A DNA stretch of 33,368 nt, taken from the IMG/VR virus record IMGVR_UViG_3300020000_000049, positions 1-33,368 of that record, one strand, 5' to 3'. Under the pieces are notes generated by a model. The model was given only the letters and a program-made list of their open reading frames with translations, did no database searches and was not told the origin of the DNA. The translations under genes were made by a program, and so were the position numbers. This DNA comes from a virus. Below, in pieces: positions 16,415-22,878 of the stretch (positions are counted from its first letter, which is position 1; the number at the start of each line of letters is the position of its first letter).

Positions 16415-17128
16415 TTAAAGTATTGGTGATGCCATTGTGTAAATCGGTTTTGGTTTTGATTCGGGAGCTACTGACAACTCATCATTCCAACATTTTCCAT
16501 TTAACCATGTCAAAGGATTTTTACGAAATTGGATATCAGGAGTTGATTTTATATAAATCGGCAAAGCTTCAAAAATCTTTTCAATATCTTTTTTTGCCAA
16601 TTTATTAAATTTGATTTCGCATTTTACTTTTTCAACTTTCTTATCATAGGCATTCCAAAATGATTCAAACAACGGATTCTCTTTTGTTTCTTTTTCTAAA
16701 AGAATATCATTAACAGTAACACTTACAGTATCAGTTACAGCGATGTTTGCGATTATTTGCGATTCTTTTTGTCGCAAATAATCGCTATGCGACTGTTTGC
16801 GATTATTTGCGATGTTTTCAGCGTCTTCAATAGTTAATTCATTAGCAATTACTTTGTCGTATAAATCACTATTCCAACGTTTTAAATTCCCTAGCCTACC
16901 GCTATCGCTCCTGCCGACTTTCTTTTGTTCCCACTTCATCAAATCGCGTTTTAACGATTGTTTTATAGGCGTAAACAATAATTCAGTTAATCTATCTGAT
17001 ACAGGATTAAGATCATTAATATATCTAAAGAAGTGTTTTATAAGTTTTCCAGCTTCTTCATCTGTAAGGTCTTCAAACTGACTAATCCAATCAGCGTAAA
17101 CAACAATTGTATTTTTATTTTCAGCCAT
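16415..17128 (-). CDS. Replication initiator/helicase-loader-like protein, 237 aa
   Basis: The N-terminal ~90 residues (VYADWISQFEDLTDEEAGKL... ) resemble the DUF6291-type domain found at the front of phage replication proteins. The C-terminal ~70 residues (NPLFESFWNAYDKKV ... FRKNPLTWLNGKCWNDE) match the end of phage O-like initiators. Between them lies a low-complexity linker (about 100-150), and the DNA coding it contains the repeats at 16740-16813. This is the layout of lambda O, which binds iterons inside its own gene. The primase-helicase follows after 5 bases. A -7-like box lies upstream at 17252-17259. Confidence 0.75.
   Translation of the reverse strand: MAENKNTIVVYADWISQFEDLTDEEAGKLIKHFFRYINDLNPVSDRLTELLFTPIKQSLKRDLMKWEQKKVGRSDSGRLGNLKRWNSDLYDKVIANELTIEDAENIANNRKQSHSDYLRQKESQIIANIAVTDTVSVTVNDILLEKETKENPLFESFWNAYDKKVEKVKCEIKFNKLAKKDIEKIFEALPIYIKSTPDIQFRKNPLTWLNGKCWNDELSVAPESKPKPIYTMASPIL
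16740..16813. repeat. Iteron-like array, putative replication origin
   Basis: A 19-base direct repeat GTTTGCGATTATTTGCGAT occurs at 16745-16763 and 16795-16813, exactly 50 bases apart. Between them TCGCAAATAATCGC (16772-16785) is the inverted form of its core. Each 19-mer contains two GCGAT units 10 bases (one helical turn) apart, and a further GCGAT starts at 16740. The array lies in the linker region of the initiator gene, as in lambda-type origins. Confidence 0.7.
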
Positions 17129-17251
17129 ATAAAGTTGATTAAATGCAAAAATCCCATCAAGTCGCTAGTAATGTGAGATATAGCTTCCTGATAGGATTTT
17201 GTATAATATTTTCCGGTATGTATCGTAATGTATCTCACCTCATTACAAGAG

Positions 17252-17259
17252 CAAATATA
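17252..17259 (-). promoter_or_regulatory. Possible promoter -7 box for the replication genes
   Basis: Minus strand TATATTTG, 124 bases upstream of the initiator ATG. The -33 region is poor (ATG where TTG is expected). The 17129-17445 gap otherwise holds two terminators (17349-17370, 17420-17441) and no supported gene. Confidence 0.35.
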
Positions 17260-17348
17260 CAACGTTTTCCCAATTTAACATAAATAAAAGTCAAAAAGTT
17301 TAGTTCAACGATTAAAATTAAATGTTGGTCGATTGGTGTAAAATAGAA

Positions 17349-17370
17349 ACGCTCCCGATTAAAGGAGCGT
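17349..17370 (-). terminator. Hairpin terminator
   Basis: A 7-bp stem ACGCTCC/GGAGCGT (17349-17355 with 17364-17370), followed on the minus strand by TTCTATTTT. It would end any transcript starting at the TATATTTG box at 17405-17412. Confidence 0.65.
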
Positions 17371-17404
17371 CTGGCTAAGAATACTATTCAAAGTGATGTT
17401 GTGG

Positions 17405-17412
17405 CAAATATA
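17405..17412 (-). promoter_or_regulatory. Possible -7 box between two terminators
   Basis: Minus strand TATATTTG directly after the T-run of the terminator at 17420-17441 and about 40 bases before the terminator at 17349-17370. No TTG at the expected distance. A roughly 55-nt RNA could be made if it is active. Confidence 0.3.
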
Positions 17413-17419
17413 GTAAAAA

Positions 17420-17441
17420 AATGCCCCTGATTAGAGGCATT
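17420..17441 (-). terminator. Terminator after the DUF551-like gene
   Basis: A 9-bp stem (AATGCCCCT at 17420-17428 with AGAGGCATT at 17433-17441; one G-U in the minus transcript), a 4-base loop, then a T-run on the minus strand. It closes the first early operon. Confidence 0.85.
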
Positions 17442-17445
17442 GGGG

Positions 17446-17682
17446 TTAATCTTTAATAGGAGGGTTAGGTAACGGCATCCAATGTGTTACAAAGTCAAAA
17501 TGATCGCCTTGTTTGCAAATTGTTCTATTTAATACATAACCATCATTCATATTGTCAGTAACTAAAACAGAACCTTTCCAATACCCATTCAATAAATAGG
17601 CTTGAACTATGTCTATACCTACATAAATCAAAACTTCATCATCGTTTTCGGGCAATCTATCTTTTACACTTATCCATTCCAT
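17446..17682 (-). CDS. DUF551-like protein, 78 aa
   Basis: MEWISVKDRLPENDDEVLIY at the start and THWMPLPNPP at the end are the signature ends of DUF551 domains, common in phages and of unknown function. The frame opens at 17694, but the ATG at 17682 begins with the conserved MEWISVKDRLPE and follows the previous stop by one base. It is the last gene before the terminator at 17420-17441. Confidence 0.8.
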   Translation of the reverse strand: MEWISVKDRLPENDDEVLIYVGIDIVQAYLLNGYWKGSVLVTDNMNDGYVLNRTICKQGDHFDFVTHWMPLPNPPIKD

Positions 17683-17683
17683 C

Positions 17684-17929
17684 TTACTTATCAATTTGAA
17701 TTAAACAAAGTTTATTGAGTTTATTACGCACTTCAAAAAATGCTTCTAGGAATTCGGCTTCTGAAATAGTAACATAAGGCTCTTTTAATAAATACATCGG
17801 AGTAATAATACTTATTTCGAATTGATTACTATGTTGTCCGTTACATACTGATACGGCTGATTGTTCATCTGTAATTTTAAACCAATGGCAAATATTACTT
17901 TTTAGGTAAATCGGGTAAGTGTTTTTCAT
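17684..17929 (-). CDS. Hypothetical protein, 81 aa
   Basis: Not recognised. Starts MKNTYPIYLKSNICHWFKIT. The middle (FEISIITPMYL) is strand-like and the C-terminus (SEAEFLEAFFEVRNKLNKL) is an amphipathic helix. It ends just before the DUF551-like gene and begins 13 bases after the 124-residue gene, so it belongs to the early operon. Confidence 0.6.
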   Translation of the reverse strand: MKNTYPIYLKSNICHWFKITDEQSAVSVCNGQHSNQFEISIITPMYLLKEPYVTISEAEFLEAFFEVRNKLNKLCLIQIDK

Positions 17930-17942
17930 AATCTTATTTTTA

Positions 17943-18317
17943 TTAAGTGTGTTTTCTGATTATTCTATGCGCTGTTGCTTCCATCGTTTGGCGATCATAT
18001 CCGTATGCTTCTTCCATCTGGCTTGCTTCTACTACTTCCATAATGTTTTTTTGAGCTATCCTTGTAACCAACTTATCGTATTCGTACATGATATTTAAAG
18101 TTAGCTTCTGATCAATTCCAAAAACAGCGTTATAATCCTTTTCAGCTACTTTGCACAGCTCTTTAATCAATTGGTTAGCTAGTTGCTTAACCTTTTGCTT
18201 ATTGTACATTGTAACTTCTTGCAATCCTTCTAAATCTTCAACTAATAGTTGAGATCCTACAATAACTTTTAATGCTTTTAATAGTTGGCTGTCTGGTGGT
18301 AGTATTTGTTCTGTCAT
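17943..18317 (-). CDS. Hypothetical helical protein, 124 aa
   Basis: Not recognised. Almost entirely alpha-helical by composition (KQLANQLIKELCKVAEKDYN), with no Cys pairs, membrane segment or known motif. It starts one base after the stop of the upstream 89-residue gene. An early-operon member; the similar helical, polar character of both suggests they could act together, but this is inference. Confidence 0.6.
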   Translation of the reverse strand: MTEQILPPDSQLLKALKVIVGSQLLVEDLEGLQEVTMYNKQKVKQLANQLIKELCKVAEKDYNAVFGIDQKLTLNIMYEYDKLVTRIAQKNIMEVVEASQMEEAYGYDRQTMEATAHRIIRKHT

Positions 18318-18318
18318 G

Positions 18319-18588
18319 TTACTTGATGTTTTCTAGTGGATATGCGTTTAGGATTGAATCTAACTCGATAAAGTTTTCAGTTTTAGTATAACCGCTTTTA
18401 GGTGTGTAATAAGGTTTTGTAATAGCCTGTACACTTGCCTGTACTAATGCTTCCTGAACGTGGAATTTTGCGAATTCGATCTTCTTATAATACCCATATT
18501 GTTCAATTAATCTAATGGCTTGAGCATCATTATTGCAGGATATTACAAATTTTATTTTTTCTAATGTTTCTTCTTCTGCTGTCATCAT
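18319..18588 (-). CDS. Hypothetical protein, 89 aa
   Basis: Not recognised. The N-terminal half is helical (EEETLEKIKFVISCNNDAQA), with a Gln/Ala-rich helix and a Tyr/Lys-rich loop (KPYYTPKSGYTKTEN) later. A second Met at 18585 is an equally good start. It lies 12 bases after the three-HTH gene in the early operon. Confidence 0.6.
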   Translation of the reverse strand: MMTAEEETLEKIKFVISCNNDAQAIRLIEQYGYYKKIEFAKFHVQEALVQASVQAITKPYYTPKSGYTKTENFIELDSILNAYPLENIK

Positions 18589-18600
18589 ATTTATTTTTAT

Positions 18601-19380
18601 TTAGTTTTTATTAGTCCATACTGTTTCACGAATCCCATGCCTACCCATACGAGTTACAAAGCGATAACCCTCTGCTCTCTGCTTTGCTTCCAATTCCTGA
18701 TAAGTCAATTTAGCCTTTTCTGCTTTACGTTTCGCCTCGTTAAATTCCTCAAATTTAGACTTAACCATTGCGGCACGTTTAGTTTCTGTTTTCAATTTCT
18801 TAACGATTTCTTTGGGAGTGATAACTTTTGCTTCTTTTACAGGTTTATCTTTTTTCGGTCGTGGCTTGTATGGTCTTGGCTTCTGGATTCTTTTCGCTTT
18901 CGGTTGTGTTGCTTGAAATGCCCGGTAAGACAATCCTAGCTTAGTTCGTTTTCTGCTTATCCACTCCGCACTAATTCCAATTTCAGGGGATAAACTACGA
19001 GCAGAAATTGTCAAGTCTTTAATGCGTTCTAATTGATGGTCAGTCGGAATAAGTTTTGATCTATTATGATTTCGCCTATTTACAAATACCCCAGCGTTTC
19101 TTTTTATCTTGCCAATAGTTGACGGGTGTACATTGTAAATCAACGCTAATTCATCATACGGTATTTTAGATTCTATTATCTCGGCTTTTTGTTGATCTGA
19201 AACTTTGAATCCTGTTGATCTGCAACCGCGACCGCGACCTTTGCTCGTTCCATGCTCGTTTTTAATCATTACAACTGTGTGCCTGGAAGTGTTATAAAGT
19301 GCCGCGATTTTATCTAAAGACAATAAATTATTATGAGCTATTTCAAGATGTTGTTGGTCGGTTAGATTTGCTTTACTCAT
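18601..19380 (-). CDS. DNA-binding protein with three tandem HTH-like segments, 259 aa
   Basis: Three similar helix-turn-helix-like segments lie in the first ~150 residues: SLDKIAALYNTSRHTVVMIK (21-40), PYDELALIYNVHPSTIGKIK (74-93) and a weaker one ending EIGISAEWISRKRTKLG (~134-150). A Lys/Pro/Arg-rich linker follows (KPRPYKPRPKKDKPVKEAK), then a basic helix and a short domain ending RMGRHGIRETVWTNKN. The arrangement suggests a nucleoid-like or regulatory protein contacting several adjacent sites. It overlaps the upstream gene by 8 bases. Function unknown. Confidence 0.7.
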   Translation of the reverse strand: MSKANLTDQQHLEIAHNNLLSLDKIAALYNTSRHTVVMIKNEHGTSKGRGRGCRSTGFKVSDQQKAEIIESKIPYDELALIYNVHPSTIGKIKRNAGVFVNRRNHNRSKLIPTDHQLERIKDLTISARSLSPEIGISAEWISRKRTKLGLSYRAFQATQPKAKRIQKPRPYKPRPKKDKPVKEAKVITPKEIVKKLKTETKRAAMVKSKFEEFNEAKRKAEKAKLTYQELEAKQRAEGYRFVTRMGRHGIRETVWTNKN

Positions 19381-19855
19381 TGATTCCTATTTGTTTTTTA
19401 GCTGATTCGGTTAGGGTTAAGTTAAACTTTATATAATCTTCGATTGTATCGCTTTCTCGTATATCATACACAAAAAATCTTAATTTATGGTTAACCGCTT
19501 GATATGATTTATCAGTCTCAAACCCCTCAAACAAAACCTTTTCTTTGGCTTGTTGGTATTGATTTATTCTCATGTGCCATTGTTGATGATAATGTTGAGA
19601 ATCCGAGCTTGTATCTTGTGAATCATAAAGTTTGTCACGTCCTTTTTCTACTTCTTTCAAAACATTCCCCTCATCATCGCAAGGCACAAACATTTCAAGT
19701 TTTAAAGGCTTTTTTAGGAAATTGGCGTAATTAGCGCATTTTACGAATGACTGTATTCTGTGTATTTGTACAGCTTCCCAGCCATTTTCGTTTTTGATTG
19801 CATTTGTATTATTGTAAAGCTCTAAAACAAAATCGGTCATTGATATTAGTTTCAT
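19373..19855 (-). CDS. Hypothetical protein, 160 aa
   Basis: Not recognised. Starts MKLISMTDFVLELYNNTNAI. Features are a Lys/Pro patch (NFLKKPLKLEMFVPCDDEG), a Ser/Gln/His-rich stretch near residues 80-95 (DSQDTSSDSQHYHQQWH) and a strand-rich end (HKLRFFVYDIRES). It overlaps the HTH gene by 8 bases and follows the HNH gene by 3, so it is part of the early operon. Confidence 0.6.
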   Translation of the reverse strand: MKLISMTDFVLELYNNTNAIKNENGWEAVQIHRIQSFVKCANYANFLKKPLKLEMFVPCDDEGNVLKEVEKGRDKLYDSQDTSSDSQHYHQQWHMRINQYQQAKEKVLFEGFETDKSYQAVNHKLRFFVYDIRESDTIEDYIKFNLTLTESAKKQIGINE

Positions 19856-19858
19856 AAT

Positions 19859-20389
19859 TTACATTTTAGCTTTTAGTTTTTCGATTCCTTTTAATTCCGT
19901 TTGATATGCTTCACTTGCACTTAGTTCATTATCAAATAATCCTAAATATTTTAGTTTCCCGTTAACATTAATGCTTGCGTGCCACTTAGAACTTAGACTA
20001 TGCCAAGATACCCCTGTATATTGTGAACTGCTTTTAATATGTTTTCTGTTTGAATTTTCTCTAGCCGTAACTATTTCTAAATTTTCAACACTATTATTCA
20101 ATTTGTTGAAGTCTTTATGATTGACAACTAACGTATAACCACATCTAACATGATTAAGAAATACCTCCGCAACTAATTGATGAACTAATCTATTTTTTCT
20201 ATTACCATCACGAGATAACCAAACCATATAATAGCCCTTAGAATCAATACTTTTACGCATTATTTTTTCTTTTAGAGCCCTATTGTTTCCTCTATGCTTT
20301 ACTATTCTTGCCAAAGATTTAACTCCGCCTAAATTACTAATCTGATACATCCCATAATATCCAGGAATGTCCTTAAATATTTCTTCCAT
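19859..20389 (-). CDS. HNH homing endonuclease (NUMOD4-HNH-AP2 type), 176 aa
   Basis: Three modules in order. NUMOD4 at ~3-26 (IFKDIPGYYGMYQISNLGGV). HNH core at ~88-125, with HQLVAEVFLNH then VVNHKDFNKLNNSVENLEIV. AP2-like DNA-binding module at ~140-170 (YTGVSWHSLSSKWHASINVN). Such free-standing endonucleases cut allelic sites and spread their own gene. Its ATG overlaps the stop of the XRE gene (TAATG). A paralog of the same architecture lies on the opposite strand at 22117-22623. All HNH landmarks look intact. Confidence 0.9.
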   Translation of the reverse strand: MEEIFKDIPGYYGMYQISNLGGVKSLARIVKHRGNNRALKEKIMRKSIDSKGYYMVWLSRDGNRKNRLVHQLVAEVFLNHVRCGYTLVVNHKDFNKLNNSVENLEIVTARENSNRKHIKSSSQYTGVSWHSLSSKWHASINVNGKLKYLGLFDNELSASEAYQTELKGIEKLKAKM

Positions 20390-20604
20390 TACTTCTTTTT
20401 TAAAGTTTCAATAGCCTTAAAGAACGCCTTTAATGTAGAAAATGCACCCGGTTCGTTCTTCCAATTCGTTACAGTTGCAATTGGAATTTTCGCCTCTCTG
20501 CAAACCTCATATATATTGAGATCGTGCTTTTCACATTCTGCCCTAACTATATCAATTATCTTTTCATCTTTAGAGAATACCTCTTTAATCTTTAATTTTT
20601 TCAT
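20389..20604 (-). CDS. XRE-type HTH regulator, 71 aa
   Basis: A single helix-turn-helix domain: helices around NIYEVCREAKIPIATVTNWK (residues 31-50), followed by a C-terminal helix (TLKAFFKAIETLKKK). No second domain, so it resembles Cro or a small repressor. It is the first minus-strand gene after the divergent control region at 20605-20710 and probably binds there. Coupled by a TAATG overlap to the HNH gene. Whether it represses early genes or acts in lysis/lysogeny control cannot be read from the sequence; no integrase was found. Confidence 0.8.
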   Translation of the reverse strand: MKKLKIKEVFSKDEKIIDIVRAECEKHDLNIYEVCREAKIPIATVTNWKNEPGAFSTLKAFFKAIETLKKK

Positions 20605-20627
20605 CTTGTTTATTGTTTTGTACTGTG

Positions 20628-20635
20628 CAAATATA
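20628..20635 (-). promoter_or_regulatory. Minus-strand early promoter, -7 box
   Basis: TATATTTG on the minus strand, 24 bases before the XRE gene start. The expected -33 position has only TTT in a poly-T run, so the box is imperfect. It lies back to back with the plus-strand promoter. Confidence 0.5.
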
Positions 20636-20659
20636 ATTATTAAATTTAATTAAAAAAAC

Positions 20660-20689
20660 TTGTGTGTAATTATTTTTGACTTATATTTG
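20660..20689 (+). promoter_or_regulatory. Plus-strand early promoter
   Basis: TTG (20660-20662), 19 bases, TATATTTG (20682-20689), 22 bases before the ATG at 20711. A close match to the Bacteroidota vegetative consensus. The divergent arrangement with 20628-20635 makes 20605-20710 the likely regulatory switch, probably with operators between the two boxes. Confidence 0.75.
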
Positions 20690-20710
20690 CCTCAACAAAA
20701 TATAACGATT

Positions 20711-20887
20711 ATGAAAACATTTAAAATAGAATTCCATTTCCGCTACAATGTAGATGAGAAAGATTTTGACATCGAGACAATAGAGGCCAACTCGTATTCA
20801 GAAGCAGTCGAGATATTGAAAGACAAGTATTCGACTATTAGTATTTTTAAAACAGAAATGAGAAACCAAGTAATTAACAACAATTAA
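20711..20887 (+). CDS. Hypothetical protein, 58 aa
   Basis: MKTFKIEFHFRYNVDEKDFD then EANSYSEAVEILKDKY: two strands and a helix, a small ferredoxin-like plan seen in many phage early proteins. I use the ATG at 20711, since the frame's earlier ATG at 20660 lies in the promoter. It is the first gene of the plus-strand unit, 12 bases before the SSB-like gene. Function unknown. Confidence 0.6.
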   Translation: MKTFKIEFHFRYNVDEKDFDIETIEANSYSEAVEILKDKYSTISIFKTEMRNQVINNN

Positions 20888-20899
20888 ATAAATTAGATT

Positions 20900-21529
20900 A
20901 TGGCAATTATCGCAACAAGTAATGGGAGTACAAATTTTGAACCTATCGCAACAGGAAACTACCCTGCAAGATGTTTTTCTATGGTTCATTTGGGAACAAT
21001 TGAAGAAAACATTTTAGGCACTTTAAAGAAGCTTAATAAGGTTCGTGTCACTTGGGAACTTCCAACAGAATTAAAGGTGTTCAAAGAAGAAAACGGCGAA
21101 CAACCGCAAATGATTAGCAAAGAGTTTACTTTATCATTACACGAAAAAGCAACTTTGAGAGGGTTTTTAAAGAATTGGAGATCAAAGGATTTTACCGATG
21201 AAGAAGCAAAGGCTTTTGATATTGAAAAATTGGTAGGTGTTCCTTGTATGTTAAACATCACTCACAAAACAAAAAAGGACGGATCTGGAGTGTATGCCGA
21301 GATCGGCTCAATTTCCGCAATGCCTAAAGGTTTTATTTGCCCTGATGCAATTAACACGCCTTTCATATTCACTTATGAAGTTTTTGACCAAGCTAAATTC
21401 GATACATTACCCGAATTCATGCGTAAAAAGATGGTTGATTCTGATGAATATAAATTGGCTATGTCGGGAGGTCAACACGCTGAAAGCCCAAATGAAGAAG
21501 AAATACCAGAAGATTTATTACCTTTTTAA
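20900..21529 (+). CDS. SSB-like single-stranded DNA-binding protein, 209 aa
   Basis: The C-terminus ends in an acidic tail with a bulky tip, EEEIPEDLLPF, like the DDDIPF tip by which bacterial SSBs recruit partners. The body is strand-rich (VRVTWELPTEL, ISKEFTLSLHEKATLRGFL) and contains VGVPCMLNITHKTKKDGSG, as in phage DUF669-like/SSB-type proteins of similar size. It lies 2 bases before the 146-residue gene and shares its promoter. It probably coats single-stranded DNA during replication. No RecT, Erf or beta recombinase is visible nearby. Confidence 0.65.
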   Translation: MAIIATSNGSTNFEPIATGNYPARCFSMVHLGTIEENILGTLKKLNKVRVTWELPTELKVFKEENGEQPQMISKEFTLSLHEKATLRGFLKNWRSKDFTDEEAKAFDIEKLVGVPCMLNITHKTKKDGSGVYAEIGSISAMPKGFICPDAINTPFIFTYEVFDQAKFDTLPEFMRKKMVDSDEYKLAMSGGQHAESPNEEEIPEDLLPF

Positions 21530-21531
21530 TC

Positions 21532-21972
21532 ATGTCTAAAGATCAATTCTTTTTAATGAGGTCGTCAGATATGGCGACCTTATACGATGCAACTTTCACA
21601 AAGAAAGAAGCTCAAAAAACAGGCGTTAAATTAGTAACTGATTTATTAGAATCAGGCGAAGTTGATAAGATGCAGTTTACCGCCAATTTAGCCCGTTTAA
21701 ACGAGGTTATTTCTAGCGCAATGGCTGAGATAAGAAAACATATCCCCGAAGAAAAACAAACAGTTCTAGGTGTTGAATTTACGCCTGTGAATGGCGGTTC
21801 AACTCTTCAATTTTTAGAAGATCCTATTTACCAACAATTAAAAGAAGAGTTAGACGCTCGTGCTGAATTATTGAAGTTAGCTCAAAAACAACCAATAATA
21901 GACGCTTTTGGAGAGGATGTGCCTAAAGTATCTACTAAGCCTCGCGCTTCCAGCATTACTATCAAGTTTTAA
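21532..21972 (+). CDS. Hypothetical early protein, 146 aa
   Basis: Not recognised. Helical first half (KEAQKTGVKLVTDLLESGEV) and a further helix with LKEELDARAELLKLAQKQ, ending in a basic tail (TKPRASSITIKF). It follows the SSB-like gene by two bases and precedes the terminator at 21996-22018, so the two proteins are made together. A partner of the ssDNA-binding protein is plausible, but no motif shows it. Confidence 0.6.
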   Translation: MSKDQFFLMRSSDMATLYDATFTKKEAQKTGVKLVTDLLESGEVDKMQFTANLARLNEVISSAMAEIRKHIPEEKQTVLGVEFTPVNGGSTLQFLEDPIYQQLKEELDARAELLKLAQKQPIIDAFGEDVPKVSTKPRASSITIKF

Positions 21973-21995
21973 AAGTCCTTTTTTATCCCAAAGCT

Positions 21996-22018
21996 AAACC
22001 CGTCCTAGTGATGGGTTT
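21996..22018 (+). terminator. Terminator of the SSB-like unit
   Basis: A 9-bp stem AAACCCGTC (21996-22004) with GATGGGTTT (22010-22018, one G-U), 5-base loop, then a T-run to 22022. It ends the first plus-strand unit. Confidence 0.85.
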
Positions 22019-22059
22019 TTTTATTTCGACAAAAAGTAAAAAATAGCCGTTTAGAAGTA

Positions 22060-22089
22060 TTGTTTATAAATAAATTAAGATTATATTTG
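22060..22089 (+). promoter_or_regulatory. Promoter of the second plus-strand unit
   Basis: TTG (22060-22062), 19 bases, TATATTTG (22082-22089), 28 bases before the HNH gene start. Same spacing as the promoter at 20660. Confidence 0.75.
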
Positions 22090-22116
22090 TAAACAGTTAA
22101 CAAGTAAAGTTTATAT

Positions 22117-22623
22117 ATGGAGGTTTTTAAAGATATCATTGGATATGAGGGATTATATCAAGTATCAAATTTAGGTAATATAAAGAGTTTAAAAAGGCTT
22201 AATTGGAGAGGTTATTTAATACAAGAAAGGATGCTAAAAAATACTATAAACGCTCATGGATATTATTTTGTAAAGCTTAGTAATAGTGGAAAACAAAAAA
22301 CTGTTGCTATTCATAAACTTGTTGCTATTCACTTTTTAAATCATGTACCGTGCGGATGGGAATTAGTTATTAACCATATTGATTTTAATAAAGCCAACAA
22401 TAGATTAGATAACTTAGAAATCGTAACAAGCAGAGAGAACGGGAATAGGAAACATTTAAAATCAACTTCAAAATACGTGGGCGTTTCTTGGGTAAAGAAA
22501 AATAGGAATTGGAAAGCTGAAATGAATATTAATAGAAAAACAAAGCACATCGGCTGCTTTAAAAATGAATATGATGCGCACTTGGCATATCAAAAAGCTT
22601 TATCAGAATTAAATAATAAATAA
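22117..22623 (+). CDS. HNH homing endonuclease (NUMOD4-HNH-AP2 type), 168 aa, second copy
   Basis: Same module order as the gene at 19859-20389: NUMOD4 (FKDIIGYEGLYQVSNLGNIK), HNH core (HKLVAIHFLNH, VINHIDFNKANNRLDNLEIV) and AP2-like module (YVGVSWVKKNRNWKAEMNIN). Clearly homologous but diverged, and on the opposite strand. It has its own promoter and its stop overlaps the start of an XRE gene (TAATG), again pairing an HNH nuclease with a small HTH protein. Likely a mobile selfish gene. Confidence 0.9.
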   Translation: MEVFKDIIGYEGLYQVSNLGNIKSLKRLNWRGYLIQERMLKNTINAHGYYFVKLSNSGKQKTVAIHKLVAIHFLNHVPCGWELVINHIDFNKANNRLDNLEIVTSRENGNRKHLKSTSKYVGVSWVKKNRNWKAEMNINRKTKHIGCFKNEYDAHLAYQKALSELNNK

Positions 22624-22862
22624 TGGAAAAAGTAAAAAAATTACGAAAGGAAATTGGGTTTAAGCAAACCCATTTAGGTGAATTATTAGGAATACACAAA
22701 ACGACTTATAGCCAATTGGAAAACTGTAAATTCATCCCCAATAACATTAAAGAAATTGAAGAAAGAGCCATTAAAATATTAAAGCCGTTGTTAGTTCAAA
22801 AGTTGCTTAAGGCTCAGGAGGAAGTGGAAAGGCTTGAGAGTTTAATAATACAGTATAAATAA
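22623..22862 (+). CDS. XRE-type HTH protein, 79 aa
   Basis: An HTH domain spans about residues 4-40 (LRKEIGFKQTHLGELLGIHK, then TTYSQLENCKFIPNN), followed by a helical C-terminus (LLKAQEEVERLESLIIQYK) that could form a coiled-coil dimer interface. It is translationally coupled to the upstream HNH gene. It may control the plus-strand unit or the HNH gene itself, which is inferred from position only. Confidence 0.8.
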   Translation: MEKVKKLRKEIGFKQTHLGELLGIHKTTYSQLENCKFIPNNIKEIEERAIKILKPLLVQKLLKAQEEVERLESLIIQYK

Positions 22863-22878
22863 AAAATAAATTAAGATT

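Noticed and set aside
16740-16813. CRISPR array
   Set aside because: Only two direct copies with an inverted copy between them and no spacer pattern; the iteron interpretation fits better.
17038-17262. Open frame of 74 codons overlapping the initiator start
   Set aside because: It overlaps the well-supported initiator N-terminus, and its start codon overlaps the possible -7 box at 17252-17259, so it could not be translated from that promoter.
18637-18939. Plus-strand frame rich in Phe and Leu (100 codons)
   Set aside because: It is the antisense of a Lys-rich coding region in the three-HTH gene, which produces Phe/Leu-rich shadows; not a membrane protein.
20389-22862. Lysogeny module (repressor plus integrase)
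   Set aside because: XRE proteins and divergent promoters are present, but no integrase, excisionase or attachment site was found, so temperate lifestyle is not supported.
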